From Macrotis lagotis (lineage: Eukaryota > Chordata > Mammalia > Peramelemorphia > Peramelidae), in the NCBI RefSeq assembly GCF_037893015.1, contig NC_133665.1:193498146-193562145 (forward strand): DNA of 64,000 nucleotides, written 5' to 3'. A program made the position numbers and the translations under genes. Every line of letters starts with the position of its first letter. The stretch's first letter is position 1. Under the pieces are notes generated by a model. That model was given only the letters and a program-made list of their open reading frames with translations, made no database searches and was not told where the DNA came from. This document shows, piece after piece, positions 34,019 through 48,320 of this stretch.

Positions 34019-37000
34019 AGGGGAAGACTGACCCCCTCAGAGCCTTGTGGTGTCTAAATGGAACCACATTCTCACAAGATTAGAGAATGGATGCAGAGTA
34101 TACCATCAACCTTCGATCACTCCTAAGTATCTTATTATCCGGCATCCATAGAGGATGCCTCAGGAGTCACCCACAATGCTCTGAACCATGATCCACACAT
34201 GATGCTTCTTGAGTTTTAAAAAAGCATCTGATTAAATGTACCAAAATATGGCTTTCAAGATTCTCTTGACCCAAGATGAGTCCCCATTCTACTATGATAG
34301 AGCAAAAGCCTCTGCTCAGAGCATGTTGCTCTGAAGGACCCACAAGTGTAATAGTTTTCAAAACCAAGGAGCGTTCCAACTTCAATGGGGAGAGACAAGG
34401 TCAAGGATGACCATGGCATTGACTGACTAAAGAGGTCAATGGAAGTTTCAAGGCCAGAGTCAATAGAAATGTTTAGGGTAAGAACAGAAAGGGAGGGAGG
34501 AAAAGTGAGGTGGCTATAATGACTAAGAAAGAATTCACAAAGTATGAGAATCTGAATAGAACTATGAAGGAAAGAAGTTATTTATTTAAATCAGATGAGA
34601 GAGGGAATTCCAGGCTAAGAAGCAGAAAAAGCAAACGCTGTGAGTAGCAGTGACTGCGTCATCAATGGAAACTGAAGGAAAACTTGGATGTAGGGCAGAT
34701 AATCCATGGTGTTCTGAGGCTGTGGAGGCTCAGAAACACCCAATACCATCCTGGGAGCAGGTACTTCACACTGCTGCCTAGTTTTGGGAGAGGCAAGAAG
34801 GTGGGGAGCTATCATGCCCAGGAATGGAAATAAAAGAAGCAAAAAGGATCCAGCTCATCATCCTAACCTGCGCACTACTGCAACAGCTCCCATGACTGAA
34901 ACAATCGTCGTTTAAGAGAGGGCAGCTAGAGGGCACCATAGTGCAGAAAATGTGAGGCTTAGAATCAGAAAAACTCATCTTCCCTAGCTCAAATCCAGTC
35001 TTAGACATTTTACCTATTAGCCTCAGGGTCCTCAGCTGTAAAATGAGCCAGAGAAGCAAATAGCAAGTCATTCCAGGATCTTTTGCCAAGAAAACTCAAA
35101 TAGGGACATGAAGAGTCATATATGACTCAAATGATCACAATTTACTTGGTCCACATTCTTTTATTTACTTTTATTTTAGGTTTTTCCAAGGCAAAGGGGG
35201 TTAAGTGGCTTGCCCAAGGCCACACAGCTAGGTAATTATTAAGTGTCTGAGACCAGATTTGAACCCAGGTACTCCTGACTCCAAGGCCAGTGCTTTACCC
35301 ACTAAACCACCCAGCCGCCCCTTTGGTCCACATTCTTAATTGAGTTTCTCAACAATCCTAGAAGAACAATCCCTAAGGCCATTCCCATGGTGACAAGGTC
35401 TTATAAGAAGTGTCAGAGGTGGAATGTAAGGCCAGATATAGTCCATGACAAATGTCACAGATCATCACCAAAGAGGAATCAAAGTAAGTAATCTTGTCAG
35501 CATGTTACACTCCCCCCAACACAAAAAAATTTACTTGCAAGGAAATTATTTTATTTTTAAATTATAAATCAATTACCTGAAATGAAAGTGGATTGATTCT
35601 GTACTATGGATGGGACAGGGTGCATGGGCACCTGAGATATTAGGAATGGTGGAAGATCTCAAAAGGATAAATGGATGTAAGAACCATGTGAAGGAAGATA
35701 AAACAAATTTGTGACGTTATCAGGTAAGGGTCAGGGTCTTTTATTTCCATTTCAAATGAGATTTACAAATGAATAGAAATTTTCCCTTCACTGTAATCAA
35801 TGGTTAGGGTCTGGAGGAATGACTTTTTGATGACTTGAGGATGCCCAAGATACATGGCAAAAAGAGATAAAAGAGTAAAGACCAACCATGAATCAAGCAA
35901 ATAAATTCGGGAAGATTCATGACTGGAGAGTAATCTTTTGGTTCATAAAAATGATAAATCCGAGTAAACAGAAATATAAAAACCTTACCTTCTGCAACAC
36001 CCCAAGGATACTGCCTTCCTCGGACCCTTTTGCCATTAACTTCAATGATAGTATTACTACCAACAACAGCAAGAGGTAAACGGTCCTAGAAGGAAAAAAA
36101 AAGTACTATTCAAATACATTTCTGTTGCTCTAAGAAATATAAAAATGGCATTCTTCAACAGGCAAGACACTGTAAGTATCCTCTGAGTAGCTTTTTGCCA
36201 AAGCCCTCAATGGGTAACTAGAATATAATGTGAAAAAGCACTGCCAAACTCTTTAATGAGAGAGGCCTGGTTCAGCAGACAGGACACTTGAGGCTAGGAG
36301 GGAGGGGCAGTCACCTAAAACAACAGCTGACTTTTGTCACTGCCCTTCCATCATCTCAAGACATCTGGTTTGAACAGCACTAAAGGAGCCAAAAATAAGT
36401 CCAACAACAGTAATTCTATTAGGACTCATTTTTATTTACACAATTCTTTTCTTCAACCAATAATTCAATAAACTAAAGACAAATAAAAAGAGGAAATTAA
36501 ACCACACTGAGGTGGAAACAAGGCCCAAACCTCTCAAATGTGGCAACTTTCATGGAAAAACACAGTTGGCTCATTTATTACCTTGGGAATTTGTCCACTG
36601 CCCATTTCCTATCCTAAGACCTAGCTCAAAAGCCCAGACAGCACCAAGGGGACAGATTTGGCTGCCTGCTTGGCTGGAGGTTTGTTTCCACCCTGACACA
36701 TGAGGACAGTCTTTCCAAACTGGATCTTCTTCACTTGTTTACCACTCCCCCAGCAAACCAGCTCCCCAAGATGCTCAGTGTCCAGGGCACCATCACATAC
36801 GGCTCCACCATTACTGATGCTCCAACACTGAGATGAAAATAACAATGAGCAGTCACTGTGGTGTGTACCAGCTACCTAAAGGGAGAACACTCACTCAAAG
36901 GTCTCAAACACACACAGGAAAAGCAGGAATGGAAAGGACCTAAAGGACCTCAAAGCTTTCAGGATCAAAGTACCTAGAGCTGAAGAGAACAAAGCCCACA

Positions 37001-40000
37001 GCACCAGAAATACCAGCAACCTCTTCTGCCTGTCAGGGATCACCATAAACTGCTAGCCTAAAGTTACTTCTGGCTTGAAGAAAAAAACTGCATATATGAA
37101 ACAAACAAACAAAATATCCCCACCAAACTAAATGGAAAACATAATTTTAATGTCCAAGTGATTTCTTTTTTTAAAAATCTGTCCTTAGTCAAAGACTTAG
37201 TAGGCAGAGGAACATAACACACACCGCTCCTTAAAAATTTCTGAGTAATTGCTTTTAAAAGAGAAATTCTAGGGGCAGCCAGCTGGTGCAGTAAATAGAG
37301 CACCAGCCCTGGAGTCAGGAGGACCTGAGTTTAAATCTGACTTCAGACATTTACTAATTACACAGCAGTGTGACCTTGGACAAGTCACTTAACCCCATTG
37401 CCTTGCAAAAGCCTAAAAAAAAAGGCCAAAAGAGAAATCCTAATTGGTTGATAAAAAATAGTTGATGTAGATGTTTTCCAAGGGCCATAATATTTCAATA
37501 TATAGGCTAGGAATGTCTTACCTTTATTTTTTTAACAAGCTTATTTTCTTCTTCGTCGTCTGTTTCCGGAAATTCATATATTTTAATTTTATGCTCCTGA
37601 ATTTCTTTCATTATCTAAAACAAATAGAATGAAACAGAGTAAGACAACAAGAGACAAGACAAACCAATGATTCACTGAGAAATATCTACTATGTGAAAAC
37701 TAGATAGCTAGGAGTCAAGAAGACCTGAGTTCAAATCCATCTTAGACACTTAATATTTGTGTGACACTGGGCAAGGTGCTGAATCCTATTTGCCTCAATT
37801 CCTTATCTGTAAAGTGAGCTGGAAAAGAAAATGGCAAACCGCTCCAGTCTCTTTGCAAAGAAACTCCAAACAGGGTCACAAAGCAATGAGCATGACTGAA
37901 ATGACTCAACCACAGCGCCACACCCCTGCCCCCCATAATGGATGAAGAGTAAGTATCCTGGGCAAATGAAGACTGATGTTTCAAGAACATTTTCTGAAGT
38001 CAAATACTGCTGGCACACATAACTGGACTAATAGGTAATTATTCTTGAACAGACTAATAACCCAATAATGTAACTGATATCTACTATTTGCATAACACAC
38101 ATTTAAAAAGTGAACGCCTTGGGGTGGCTAGGTTGCACAGTGGATAAAGCACCAGCCCTGGAGTCAGGAGTACCTGGGTTCAAATCCGGTCTCAGATGCT
38201 TAATAATTACCTAGCCGTGTGGCCTTGGGCAAGTCACTTGACCCCATTGGCCTTGCAAAAAAAAAAAAAAAGAATGCCTTATGGTCATACATGTATAGCC
38301 TGTAGCAGATAGTTGCTCAACTTGGGACTATATTCTAGATAATAGGCAAAGGCAAATTCCATATAACATACTTGTTTAAAATCTGAAAAAGATGAAAGCA
38401 CTGAAGATGAAGTTTTGGTGAGAACACAAATCTTCCAATTTAGCTCCCAGGTAACCAGAGACTTCAAAAGCGAGCTCCCCAGAGGCTGTGCTAAGTGAGG
38501 CTAGACTTGTTCTCAGCTATCAATGCCATTGTATGATTGAGAGGTGGGGGAGGGAGAAGGCAGAGGGGAGATGAGGAAGACTTTTTTGGAAAGAAAATGA
38601 GAGGAAAAAAAAAAGGAAGAAAAGCTACTATATAGTGAAGTGGTCACCAGCAGAGCGTCAAGGACTTAAGGACCAAAAGGGATGGCATCTACTAATAAAA
38701 AGTTCAAACGAAGAGAGAAGCAGCTTGACCCCTAAAACCTCAGGGGGCAAGTGAAGGCAGGCATGAGCTAGTGTATCTTTATAAAGCACCACCACACCAA
38801 GTCCCTGGCTTTCCAGGAAGGAGATAAGATGGTCGCATCTGCAACACAATCCAAAATAATTCCCAGAGATGGGGAACTAGAATTAGGGGACTAAAGATAG
38901 ACTTGCACCACACACCTGTTTCTTAAACTGCTGGCACTCCTCAGGGGTCAGCGTGTCCGCTTTGGCGATGAGGGGGATAACGTTCACCTTGTCATGCAAG
39001 CGCTTCATAAACTCAATGTCCAGTGGTTTGAGGCTGTAAGAAAACCGGCAGTGTGACTGCATTCAACAGTCGAGACCCAAGTGACACCCACCAGGTGCTG
39101 TCCATGCCCGTCAGAGCCCCTTACTACTCAGAATAGTAACATGAACAAACAGCCACGGAGAGTCTCAGTAGGAGAGACTGCCTCGGGGTTATTCCCTGGA
39201 GCAGGCATTGGCTGGCATGCTCAATGACTGCCCAGTTGGACAGCCAGAAGACAGAAGGACATCCCAGTCATTAACAGCAGTGAGGTGCTGGTCAAACCTC
39301 CAGACACTTGATAATATCAAATCACTATCCTCATCATTCAGAGACAACACAGGACATAAAGTTCAAGGCTTGGAGTCAGGAAGACCCAAGTTCAAATTTG
39401 CTATGGATTAGGTGACCCTGAGCAAGTCATCTCACCCAACCTACCATGTGTTCTTAATTGGAAAATAGAGATCATACCATTAGCTTGCAGGGTGATTATG
39501 AAGGTTAGATGGGGTCCCTATCACCACTCTCTTGCTATGATTGCTATTGTTATTAGACTAATGTGGTCATGGGGAGTAGGAAAAGAGCATCTGTAATGGG
39601 TCAGGACTCCAGATTCCCTTCTACTACAGCGGCTGAGGAGCCAAAACAGGAAAAGCCCAGCAGACTGGGAATGACACTTTCACACTCAGCCCTGATCCTC
39701 TCCCATTCGGCTGATTTTTAGATTTTTTAGAATATACAACAAAGCTACTATAATGTATAAAACAGGAGAGTTAGCACTTCCTTTCACTAAATCCAAAGAT
39801 GTAGCATGCTTATCAAGAACACTTAGTATGCTCCCACTAATATTCACCAGATTCAGAACAAGTTTGAGAATTAAATTCTTGAACTATCTTTGTTTGACTA
39901 TTGACTGTTCTAGGTCCACTGAGGCATTTTAGGAAAATCTTGCCACATTTACTTGCTTGTCAGTGTTTTGCATGTTATTTTCAGAAAATGAGATCATATC

Positions 40001-43000
40001 ACAGTGTATTAACTATATAGAGATTTCACCTCCTGGAGAGTAGGGTGGAAAATGGCATGTAGGGAGGAAAAGAAGCTCCATCTGTTTTGCTGTTAAATGC
40101 AGGCGCATCTCAATAAATATAAAATAAGACATGTCAAGAGTAAGAGTCCTCTGCCCACCCCCTCCTGGTAGAGGAAGTTATTTTCAATTCAAACAATCAA
40201 ATCTGGAATTTCTCACAGAGCAACAGAGAATTTAAATTGAGATTCTGAGTTACCACTCTTCCTTCTCAGAGTGCTCCCATGTCTTTCCCACTCATAACTG
40301 AAAATTTTTAAAAATTCCTCTGTGTCATTTGAGGTGGAAAAGTAGGTATCACAAGATCAGTATTTAATAAAGTAAAATAAAGCATTCATTCCCTTCAGCA
40401 TCAAAAGACATTGGCCCTGAGATATGGTCACTGTGTAGTGAGTCTATCTGACTCAAATCTTCTCAGAAATAGTGATTTAGGGCAGTCTTACCCAAGCAGA
40501 CTTTCAGGCCAGCTCAAATACTCAGAAACCCACAAGAGAGAGACAAACCAACAAACAGAAGGATTAAAGTACTAACCCATGTCCCGAAGGTGCAATGAAG
40601 TATAAACAACACTGCACCCTGTTATCTGGCATCTGTCGTCTGTTCACCCGAGATTCTGCATTCAGATAATCCTCAAATTTACTGTCAATGTAGTCAATAA
40701 CAGGCTGCCAACTGAAGAATAAAGAAAGAAAAAGGAAATCGTGAGCCCATGTTCCAAGTATGTACATGGAGAGCTGCTATCTTCTTTCCTCCAAGATAAA
40801 AGGGATACAAATTATTTCAGGTCAGAAAACTAGACCAAAAATTACAATCTACATTTGCCTTGCAAAAAAAACAAAAACAAAATAATGCATGTTGCAAATC
40901 TAAAATAAGTGTCAAAAACTACAATTCAATTACTCTTCAAGTGCCATAAAGGCACTATATCCTGGGTCATGGCTGCCCTTAAGGAGCTTGCCAGCTCATG
41001 GAGGAGATAAAGCTTAAATAGCTCTGTCTATGCAGGATAACTAGGGAATAATGACCAGAGGCAAGGCTCTGGAATGAAGAGGGTGGTCAGTCAGTACTCA
41101 GAACAGAGGCAGGAATAGTCCAAGTCCAGAGGAGAGAACTGAGTTTAAGGATGATTACTGCCAGCTGAGTGGAGAGAAAACACCCAGCAGCATCTAAAAT
41201 AGTGCAGGGGGTAGAAGATGAGGGCCTGTAGCAGAAAAGGGGTCACACACAAGGTATGTTGGGAAGGGATTCTGGCACCAGACTGACTCGGGGGCAGTGA
41301 GAAAGGGAGAAGTTGAAAGGACTAGGATAGAAAGTGGGCCTCTGCTGGGGACAAAGTTAAGGAGGACTTCCATTTTAGACAAGACATACAGTTTGCAGTG
41401 TCCACTAGAGAGCTGGAGATTCAGGACCTAAGATCCCCAGAGAGGCTATGGAGAAAAGTGGATTTAAGTCATCAGCACAGAAAAGATCATTAACTCTATG
41501 GGAGCTGGGGAGACCACCAAGAGGAGCAAAGGGATTTAGCAAAGGAGACTGAGAAAGGAGTGGTCCAACACTCAGGAGTTCCACCAGGAACTTTTGTGAC
41601 AAGTGTCACAAAAACCTAGAGAAGACAACAATATACCATGTCACAGGCTGCCAAGAAGTCAAAAAGGAGGACTGAGAAAAATCCAATAAAGTTGACAGCA
41701 AAAAAATCATTACTAACTTTGAAAAGAGAAGTTCTGATACAGTTAGGGCAGAGCCAAGATGGCATCAGGAGAAGAGGCTCTCCTAGGTGCTCTCTCTCCA
41801 AAATATTTCAAAAATCTTAAAATTATGACTCAACTAAATTTTCAAGAGACAGAACCCACAGAAAGATCCAGTGAGGCAATTCTCCAGCCCAAGGTAACCT
41901 GGAAAATAGTGGAACTCTGTTACTCTGTTCCATGGGGTTGGAGGGGCGGCCCCACCAGAGTGAAGGAACTTCAGCCTCCTGGGAACAGCCCCAGGGTGCC
42001 TGGGAGCCCTGCCTCCAGGCAGCAGAAGCAGTTTCCTGACCTACACCCCAGGAATCAGCAGGGAGACCTCTGCCAGAGTGAATGCGAAATCCAGGCCCTC
42101 GTTGCAGTCACGACACTGAAGCCCAGGCCTCAGCGCAGCAGTCCGGATCCAGGAAACAGAAGCAGGCCTGTGGAGTCGCCCAGGAGCCTCCAGGCAGCTG
42201 CACCCTGAATGCTCAGCCCACCAAAGCTAAGGCAATGGAGGGAGACTTCCCAGTTCTGTCCTCTATCCCTGGAATAGGACTCTGGGGCTCTGACCACATT
42301 CAGTCTAGGCCCCCCATAGAGCAGGGCCCCTCCCCTCAGTCCCACAGCAGAGGGGTGTGCCTGTGGTTATTCACAGATCAGAAGAGCCTCACACATCGAT
42401 GTCCTTGTAGGGGTGTCCCAATAAAACTCAGAAGTTCAGGAAGCACCCCAAAACCAGGCACAGGAAACGAGTAAACAGAAAAAAAGGAACCTGACCATAA
42501 ACAATTACACTGTCTAAGATTCCATGGAGGATCAAAATACTCAATCTGAAGAAGAGAAAGTTCAAGTTTCTGCATCTAAAGACCCCAAGAAATATAGAAG
42601 TTGGGCTCAGGTTATGACAGAGCTCAAAAAAAGACTTTGAAAATAAAGTAAGGGAGACAGAAGAAAAATTGGGGAAAGAAGTGAGATTCAGGAAAAACAT
42701 GAAAACAAAGTCAGCAGCTCAGTCAGAGATCCCCCAAAATGCTGAAGAAAATAACGTGTAAAACCAGCTGAGGTCAAATGGATAAAACAGTTCAAAAAGT
42801 TATTGAGGAGAAGAATGCTTTAAAGGAGATAAGAAAGCTCTCTGAGGAAAACAAATCCTTCAGATGTAGAATTAAGCTAAAGGAAGTTGATGACTTTGTG
42901 AGAAATCAAGATACAATCATTGAAAATGAAAAATTAGAAGAAAATGTGAAATATCTCACTGAAAAAACAACTGATCTGGAAAACAGATTGAGAAAAGATA

Positions 43001-46000
43001 ATTTAAAAATTATTGGGCTACCTGAAAGTCATGATCAGGAAAAAAAGCCTTGACCTCATTTTTAAAGAATTCATACAACCCTAACAGCAACATGGGAGTA
43101 ATGTTCAACCTTCAAGGACTGGCTCATTCCATCAAGTGCAACAATCGGGAGCAATTTTGGGCTGTCTGCAAAGGAGAGTGCCATCTGTATCCAGATAAGG
43201 AGCTGTGGAGTTTGACAAAGTTCAAGGACTATCCCATGCAATTTAGAAAAACACAGATATCTTATTGTCTGACCTCTAAGGATATGATTTCTCTCTGATC
43301 ACACCCAATTTGGATCAAGGTACAACATGGAAACAAAGTAAAGACTGACAAATTGCTTTCCATGGAGGATTGGGGGGGGGAGTAAGATTGGGGGGAATAC
43401 TGTAAAACTCAAATAATATCTTTAATAAAAAATTAATTAGAAAAAATAAAGAATTCATACAGGAAAAATGTCCTGATACCCTAGAAGCAGAGGGTAAAGT
43501 AGAAATTGAGAGAATCCACCAATCTCCTCTGGAAAGTGATCCCTCCCCCCCCCCCAAAAAAACCCCAAACCAAAAAACAAAAAAAAAAACCCAGAACTCC
43601 CAAGTCAAAGAGAAAATACTACAAGTAGACAGAAAGAAACAATTCAAATATCATGGAGCTGCAGTCAGGATCACACAGAACTTAGCAAGCAACTACATTA
43701 AGGGCTCCTAGGGCTTGGAATATAATATTCCAGAAGGCAAAAGAGCTTGGAATGCAACCAAGAATCAACTACCCAGCAAAACTGAACAACTTGCAGGGAA
43801 AAGATGAACTTTCAATGAAACAGGGAATTTCAAATGTTCCTACTGAAATGACCAGAGCTGAACAGAAAGTTTGACCTTCAAATACAGGACTCTGGTGAAC
43901 CATAGAGGGAGTAGACAAGAAGGGTAAATTATAAGGGACTTAATGATGGTGAACTACATGTATTGCTGCATGGAAAGAGGATACTGATAATACTCATATG
44001 AACCTTCTAATTTAATGGAGCAGGTAGAAGGAGCTTTTATAGATGAAGCACAGGAGAGAGCTAAATTTGAAGATAGAATACACTGTAAAAATGGAGTCAA
44101 GGGGTGAAAGGGAATGTACTGGGAATAAGAGAAAGGAGAAGTGGAATAGGCTAAGGTATTTCATATAAAAGAATTTTTTTTTGCAATGATATGGAAGGGG
44201 GGAAGGCGAGGGGGAATGAAGGAACCTTTACTCTCACATCAGAAATGGTTTAGAGGAAACAGCATACAATCACTCAATAGGGTACAGACATCTAGAGAAA
44301 AAAGGAGAAAAGGGGGATGGGGGAAGGGGGAAGGGGGAAGGGGGAAGGGGAGGATCTGGATGATAGAGGAGAGGGTAGATCATAGCAGAAAACAGTCAGA
44401 TATAACACATTTCCTTTTTTATTTTTTGCAAGGTGCTGGGATTGCGTGGCCTGTCTGGGACCACGGGGGCCAGGTGGTTGCTGGGTCTCTGGGGTAGTAT
44501 GTGGGCTTGGGGCCACTTGGCCCCAGGGCCAGTGCTCTGTCCCCTGCACCACTCAGCTACCCTACAGCACATTTTAGAAGAGGGACAGAGTGAAAGGAGT
44601 GAGGAAATATAATACATGGTAGTGGGAAGGTATGGATGGAGGGAATTACAATCAGCAACAGCAACTGTGGAAAAATATGGAAGTTAACTTCTGTGATAGA
44701 CTTATGATAAAGAATGTGATCCACCCAAGAGAGAGCTGAAACATTTTTTTCTCTTTCTTATACTTTATTTCACGTGAAGTTTTAATACTTTTGTGGGGGA
44801 GGGGGTAATATGTTTACTCTTAAACAAGGATATTTTAGTAATGTGTAAAATTTTAAAAAATGAAGGAAAAAAAAGAGCTATTAAATTAAAAAAAAAAAAG
44901 ATGCAGTCAGAAGCCAGACTAGATAGAAGGTGAGAGGAAAGGAAGGAGAGGTCCATTTGATTGTAGATGTCCTCTTCCATGAGTCTAGCCACAAAAGAGA
45001 GGAGAGATATAGGGGAGAAATGAAACCATGGCTGGCAGAGAATGAAGGGTCAAATGAGCCCAGCAGAGGTCAGGTAACAAATTGATAGTAGACTGAATCT
45101 GATCAGCTTTGAGATTTTTCTCTGGTTTCAATCAGCAGAACACAAGAAGTAGCAAAGTAGTGGAGAGTGGGAATAATTCAATGAAGTAGTAATGTAGATA
45201 GAAGAGTTAATGAAATCCTTGAAGGAAGGAAAGAAGCCTGGAAGTTGGGAGCCTACAGCGACCAGAATGATGAGCGAGTGTTGGATAAGAATCAAACAAA
45301 TCTCAAAAGCACAGAAAGTTGTGAAGCCAAAGTGGTAGAGAGAGAAGTGGCTTCACCTGTGAGATCAATGAGTGGTGGCTAGAAAGGGCAGCTGGTGACT
45401 GTCAACAGGAGGGAGCCAGGTCTCCATAAGAACAGAAAATGGACAACGCGACAAAGGCGAAAAGTGGAGAAGAAACTGGTTTGTTGCCTATGGAGCAGAC
45501 ACTGCAGAGAACCTATGGAGGATTGAGTGGCTCCAGAGGGGAATGCTGGAGGTGAGAGTTGAGCAGGAAGGACCAGGGAATAAAGAGCCCTGGACATTCA
45601 GAATCTTTGGGACAGGGATGACATGCCAGGGAGGAGTGTGTGAATTATTGAGGAAGGAGTGTAGACAGGGTTTCAAAAAGAACATTCTGGAAGGAACTGT
45701 GGAGTGTGTGGAGAGCAGTAACACATGCAGACTGAAAAGAAAGAATGCAGGATTAGGAAGAGCTACATTTGATCCTAGTGGTAAGAGGAAGGCACCAGAA
45801 GTTCCATGACTTGTTAAGAAAACTGAAAGGCCAGGATGTAGCACCTGACAAGAAGGGGTGGGAATGGAGGAGGAGGAACCAGGATGACATCAAAGTTTTA
45901 TTACTGGCTTTGGCCAAATTGAAAATTTCAAAGATCCAGCAAAGGAAAAACAAGTTCATCCAGGAGAACACGGTTACCCACCATGTCAAGTGGTGCAATA

Positions 46001-47323
46001 AAAGTTAAGATTGAGAAGTAAGTAAAGCTGGCAATTAAGGGATCATTTGGTAAGTTTGGCAACAATCCTTTCAGCTGAGCAATAAAATTAGAAAACAGAA
46101 TGATCTAGGAGAGAGATGATGATAGCTTAAGGGAAAGGTAGAGCTAATTGATGGTTGATAAAAAGATAAAAACACCTGTGCATGATATAAAAGAAAAGAG
46201 CAATATCAAATTTGAAGGGGGGGGGGAATAAGCATGATCTAGACACAAAGAGCTTTCTTACCAATTACTATTGTCCACTGCATCACCAAATCCGGGAGTA
46301 TCCACTATTGTGAGCAATAACTGAACACCACCTTCTTTGATTAAAACTTTGGCTTGTTCCACCTGAAAAGATTCAATAATTCAAAGATTAATACTGAATT
46401 AATGATTGTTAGACCATTGAATAACTCTGAGTCAGTGTCCTGAAAGGCAAAACAGAAACAGAAAGGAGAAGTTGCTGAGAAGAGTCAAAAACCAGGGTCC
46501 AGATCTGTGTTGCTTTATGTACAGCCGCTGAAAAACAGAATAGGCTTGCTCCCGGGTTAGTGAGTAGTCACTCCTGGAGCAATCCTAACAGCAAGATGAC
46601 CATCTGCCAGAAATGGGAGAGGGAAAAGCTCTCCTGACTTGAGGTCAGATCTGGACTATAGCACACTCAACATCTTAGCAGAGTTTCTATTAGGATTCTT
46701 TTGGCATTTTAAAAATTGATCCTTCCCAAGATCCACCCTAATCCAGAAGAGTATGTTCAGATGTGCTCTTTTCCTGCCAATAATCACACTGAGGGCATTA
46801 TTCTTGAGGTTTTAGGGAGATCAGATCTCAGTATAACACTCAGCAACTAGAATTGTTTGGTGACTTGCCCAGGCTTACAACTCAAGTGTGAGAAGCAGAG
46901 CTTTCCACTCCAGGTCCAGTTCCATCCCTCACTTGTCATTCATTTCCATAGTATATGATGTGATCCCATTCCCATGTGATGAGAAAACTGAGGATCACTC
47001 AAGCTGAATTAAAATTTGTGGAAACTGAAGAAACAAATGTCTGTGGGAAAACAGAAACTCTATATCCATATGATAGATCATTCTAGAAAATGCACCCTTC
47101 TAAGTCATCCTGCCTACACTTGACCCACAACTTGTTCACAATCTTGGAACATGCTACAATTTTGATGAATTCTTCTTTAGCCATTTGTTTATGCAGGTCA
47201 GGCCCCAGCTCTCAGTCCCTGGAAAGGCATCACTGTGCTCACTGAAATCACAAAGTTACGAAAGAACACTTGACTCTGTTTTTAAATAATTTGTACCAAA
47301 AGAAATCAGTCCTTTTCCATTCC

Positions 47324-47357
<34 letters not shown>

Positions 47358-47717
47358 CCACTGCCTCCTCCTCTACTTACCTGACTCAAACCCAACTGTC
47401 ACTGGATCCCATTAAGGAGAGATAAAATAACCTGACTAGTAGGTGTAAGTAACCATAACCAGAAGAGCCTCAGAGCCCATTAACTGACTAGAGAGACAGC
47501 CTCCATCAAGAATAGGACCAAGTCTGGGACACCTAGGTAGCACAGTGGATAAAGCACTGGCCCTGGAGTCAGAAAGAGAGAAGTTCAAATCCGACCTGAG
47601 ACACTTAATGATTGCCTAGCTGTGGGGACATTGGGTGAGTCACTTAACCCCACTGCCTTAAAATTAAAAAAAAAAAAAGAATAGGGCCAAATCTCCACCT
47701 TTGACACTATTTAATAT

Positions 47718-47772
<55 letters not shown>

Positions 47773-48289
47773 CCAAAGAAAATCTCTACAACTACAAAAT
47801 ATGAAGGAGTTGCCAATAGGCTCAAATGGAAAGAGATTGCCCACCAAAAACTCCCCATGTCAACAAAATCAAACACAACTGGATCTACAGAAAGAGCATT
47901 AGACTTGGAGGGAAAGGGCTGGCTCTAAAATAATGTAAGCCTCATTGCCTTGGGCAGGTCATATTCCCCAAGTTGCCTCCTTTAGAAAATGGAGATAACA
48001 ATGCCCAAACTCCCTCTATCACAAAATTACTATCAATTGTCATAAGCACCATAGAAAAGGGTATATTTCTACTATAATACTTGGAATAGAAAAAAGACAG
48101 TTCTTTTTCATGTCAAAAACTGGTTTTACAAAACTAGTTTCTGCTATAACTTGCGATTTCAGTATCTCCTAAACTTGAAAGATCTATCCTATGCTTAGGT
48201 TTATGCTGTTACTGAAGAAATCACTTCATGAAAACTGTTAGCTAACAAAAGCACCAGAACTGAGACTCCTCCAATTGCAAGGTTGCTCT

Positions 48290-48320
<31 letters not shown>

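Larger units (their letters stand above)
30262..35988 (-). other. SEPTIN7: SEPTIN7 intron E/F
   Basis: 5.7 kb. Contains a MAR1-like fragment, partial SINEs (30975-31090, 32781-32864), (TC)n and (GT)n arrays, a CORE-SINE and a full SINE. The stretches 31730-32770, 32870-33960 and 34020-34915 are unassigned, with no exon recognised. Confidence 0.75.
37615..38915 (-). other. SEPTIN7: SEPTIN7 intron G/H
   Basis: 1.3 kb with two SINEs (37702-37913 and 38121-38271). Sequence from 38285 to 38910 is unassigned. Confidence 0.8.
41748..44895 (+). mobile_element. HAL1-type half-L1 element, near full length, opposite strand to SEPTIN7
   Basis: The 5' end reads GGGCAGAGCCAAGATGGCAT, the usual start of marsupial L1/HAL1 5'UTRs. 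An ORF1-like region follows (about 42520-43920 without insert), with a coiled-coil-like stretch and an [17 protein letters not shown] motif at about 42982-43035, typical of L1 ORF1 proteins. Directly after it comes 3'UTR with CAACCAAGAATCAACTACCC near 43760 and an A-tail near 44885. No ORF2 or reverse transcriptase lies between ORF1 and the tail, which is the defining layout of HAL1. ORF1 is interrupted by stops and by a 380-bp insert, so the copy is inactive. A possible TSD is GATACAGTTA (41735-41745) / GATGCAGTCA (44901-44910). Confidence 0.75.
40712..46261 (-). other. SEPTIN7: SEPTIN7 intron I/J
   Basis: 5.5 kb. Dominated by a HAL1-type half-LINE (41748-44895) inserted in the opposite direction to the gene, with older purine-rich L2-like DNA on both sides (40965-41747 and 44896-46100). 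Confidence 0.75.

Noticed and set aside
42778-43053. Coiled-coil-like 91-codon frame taken at first for a host gene exon
   Set aside because: The KIIGLPES ending and surrounding 5'UTR/3'UTR identify it as ORF1 of a HAL1/L1 element.
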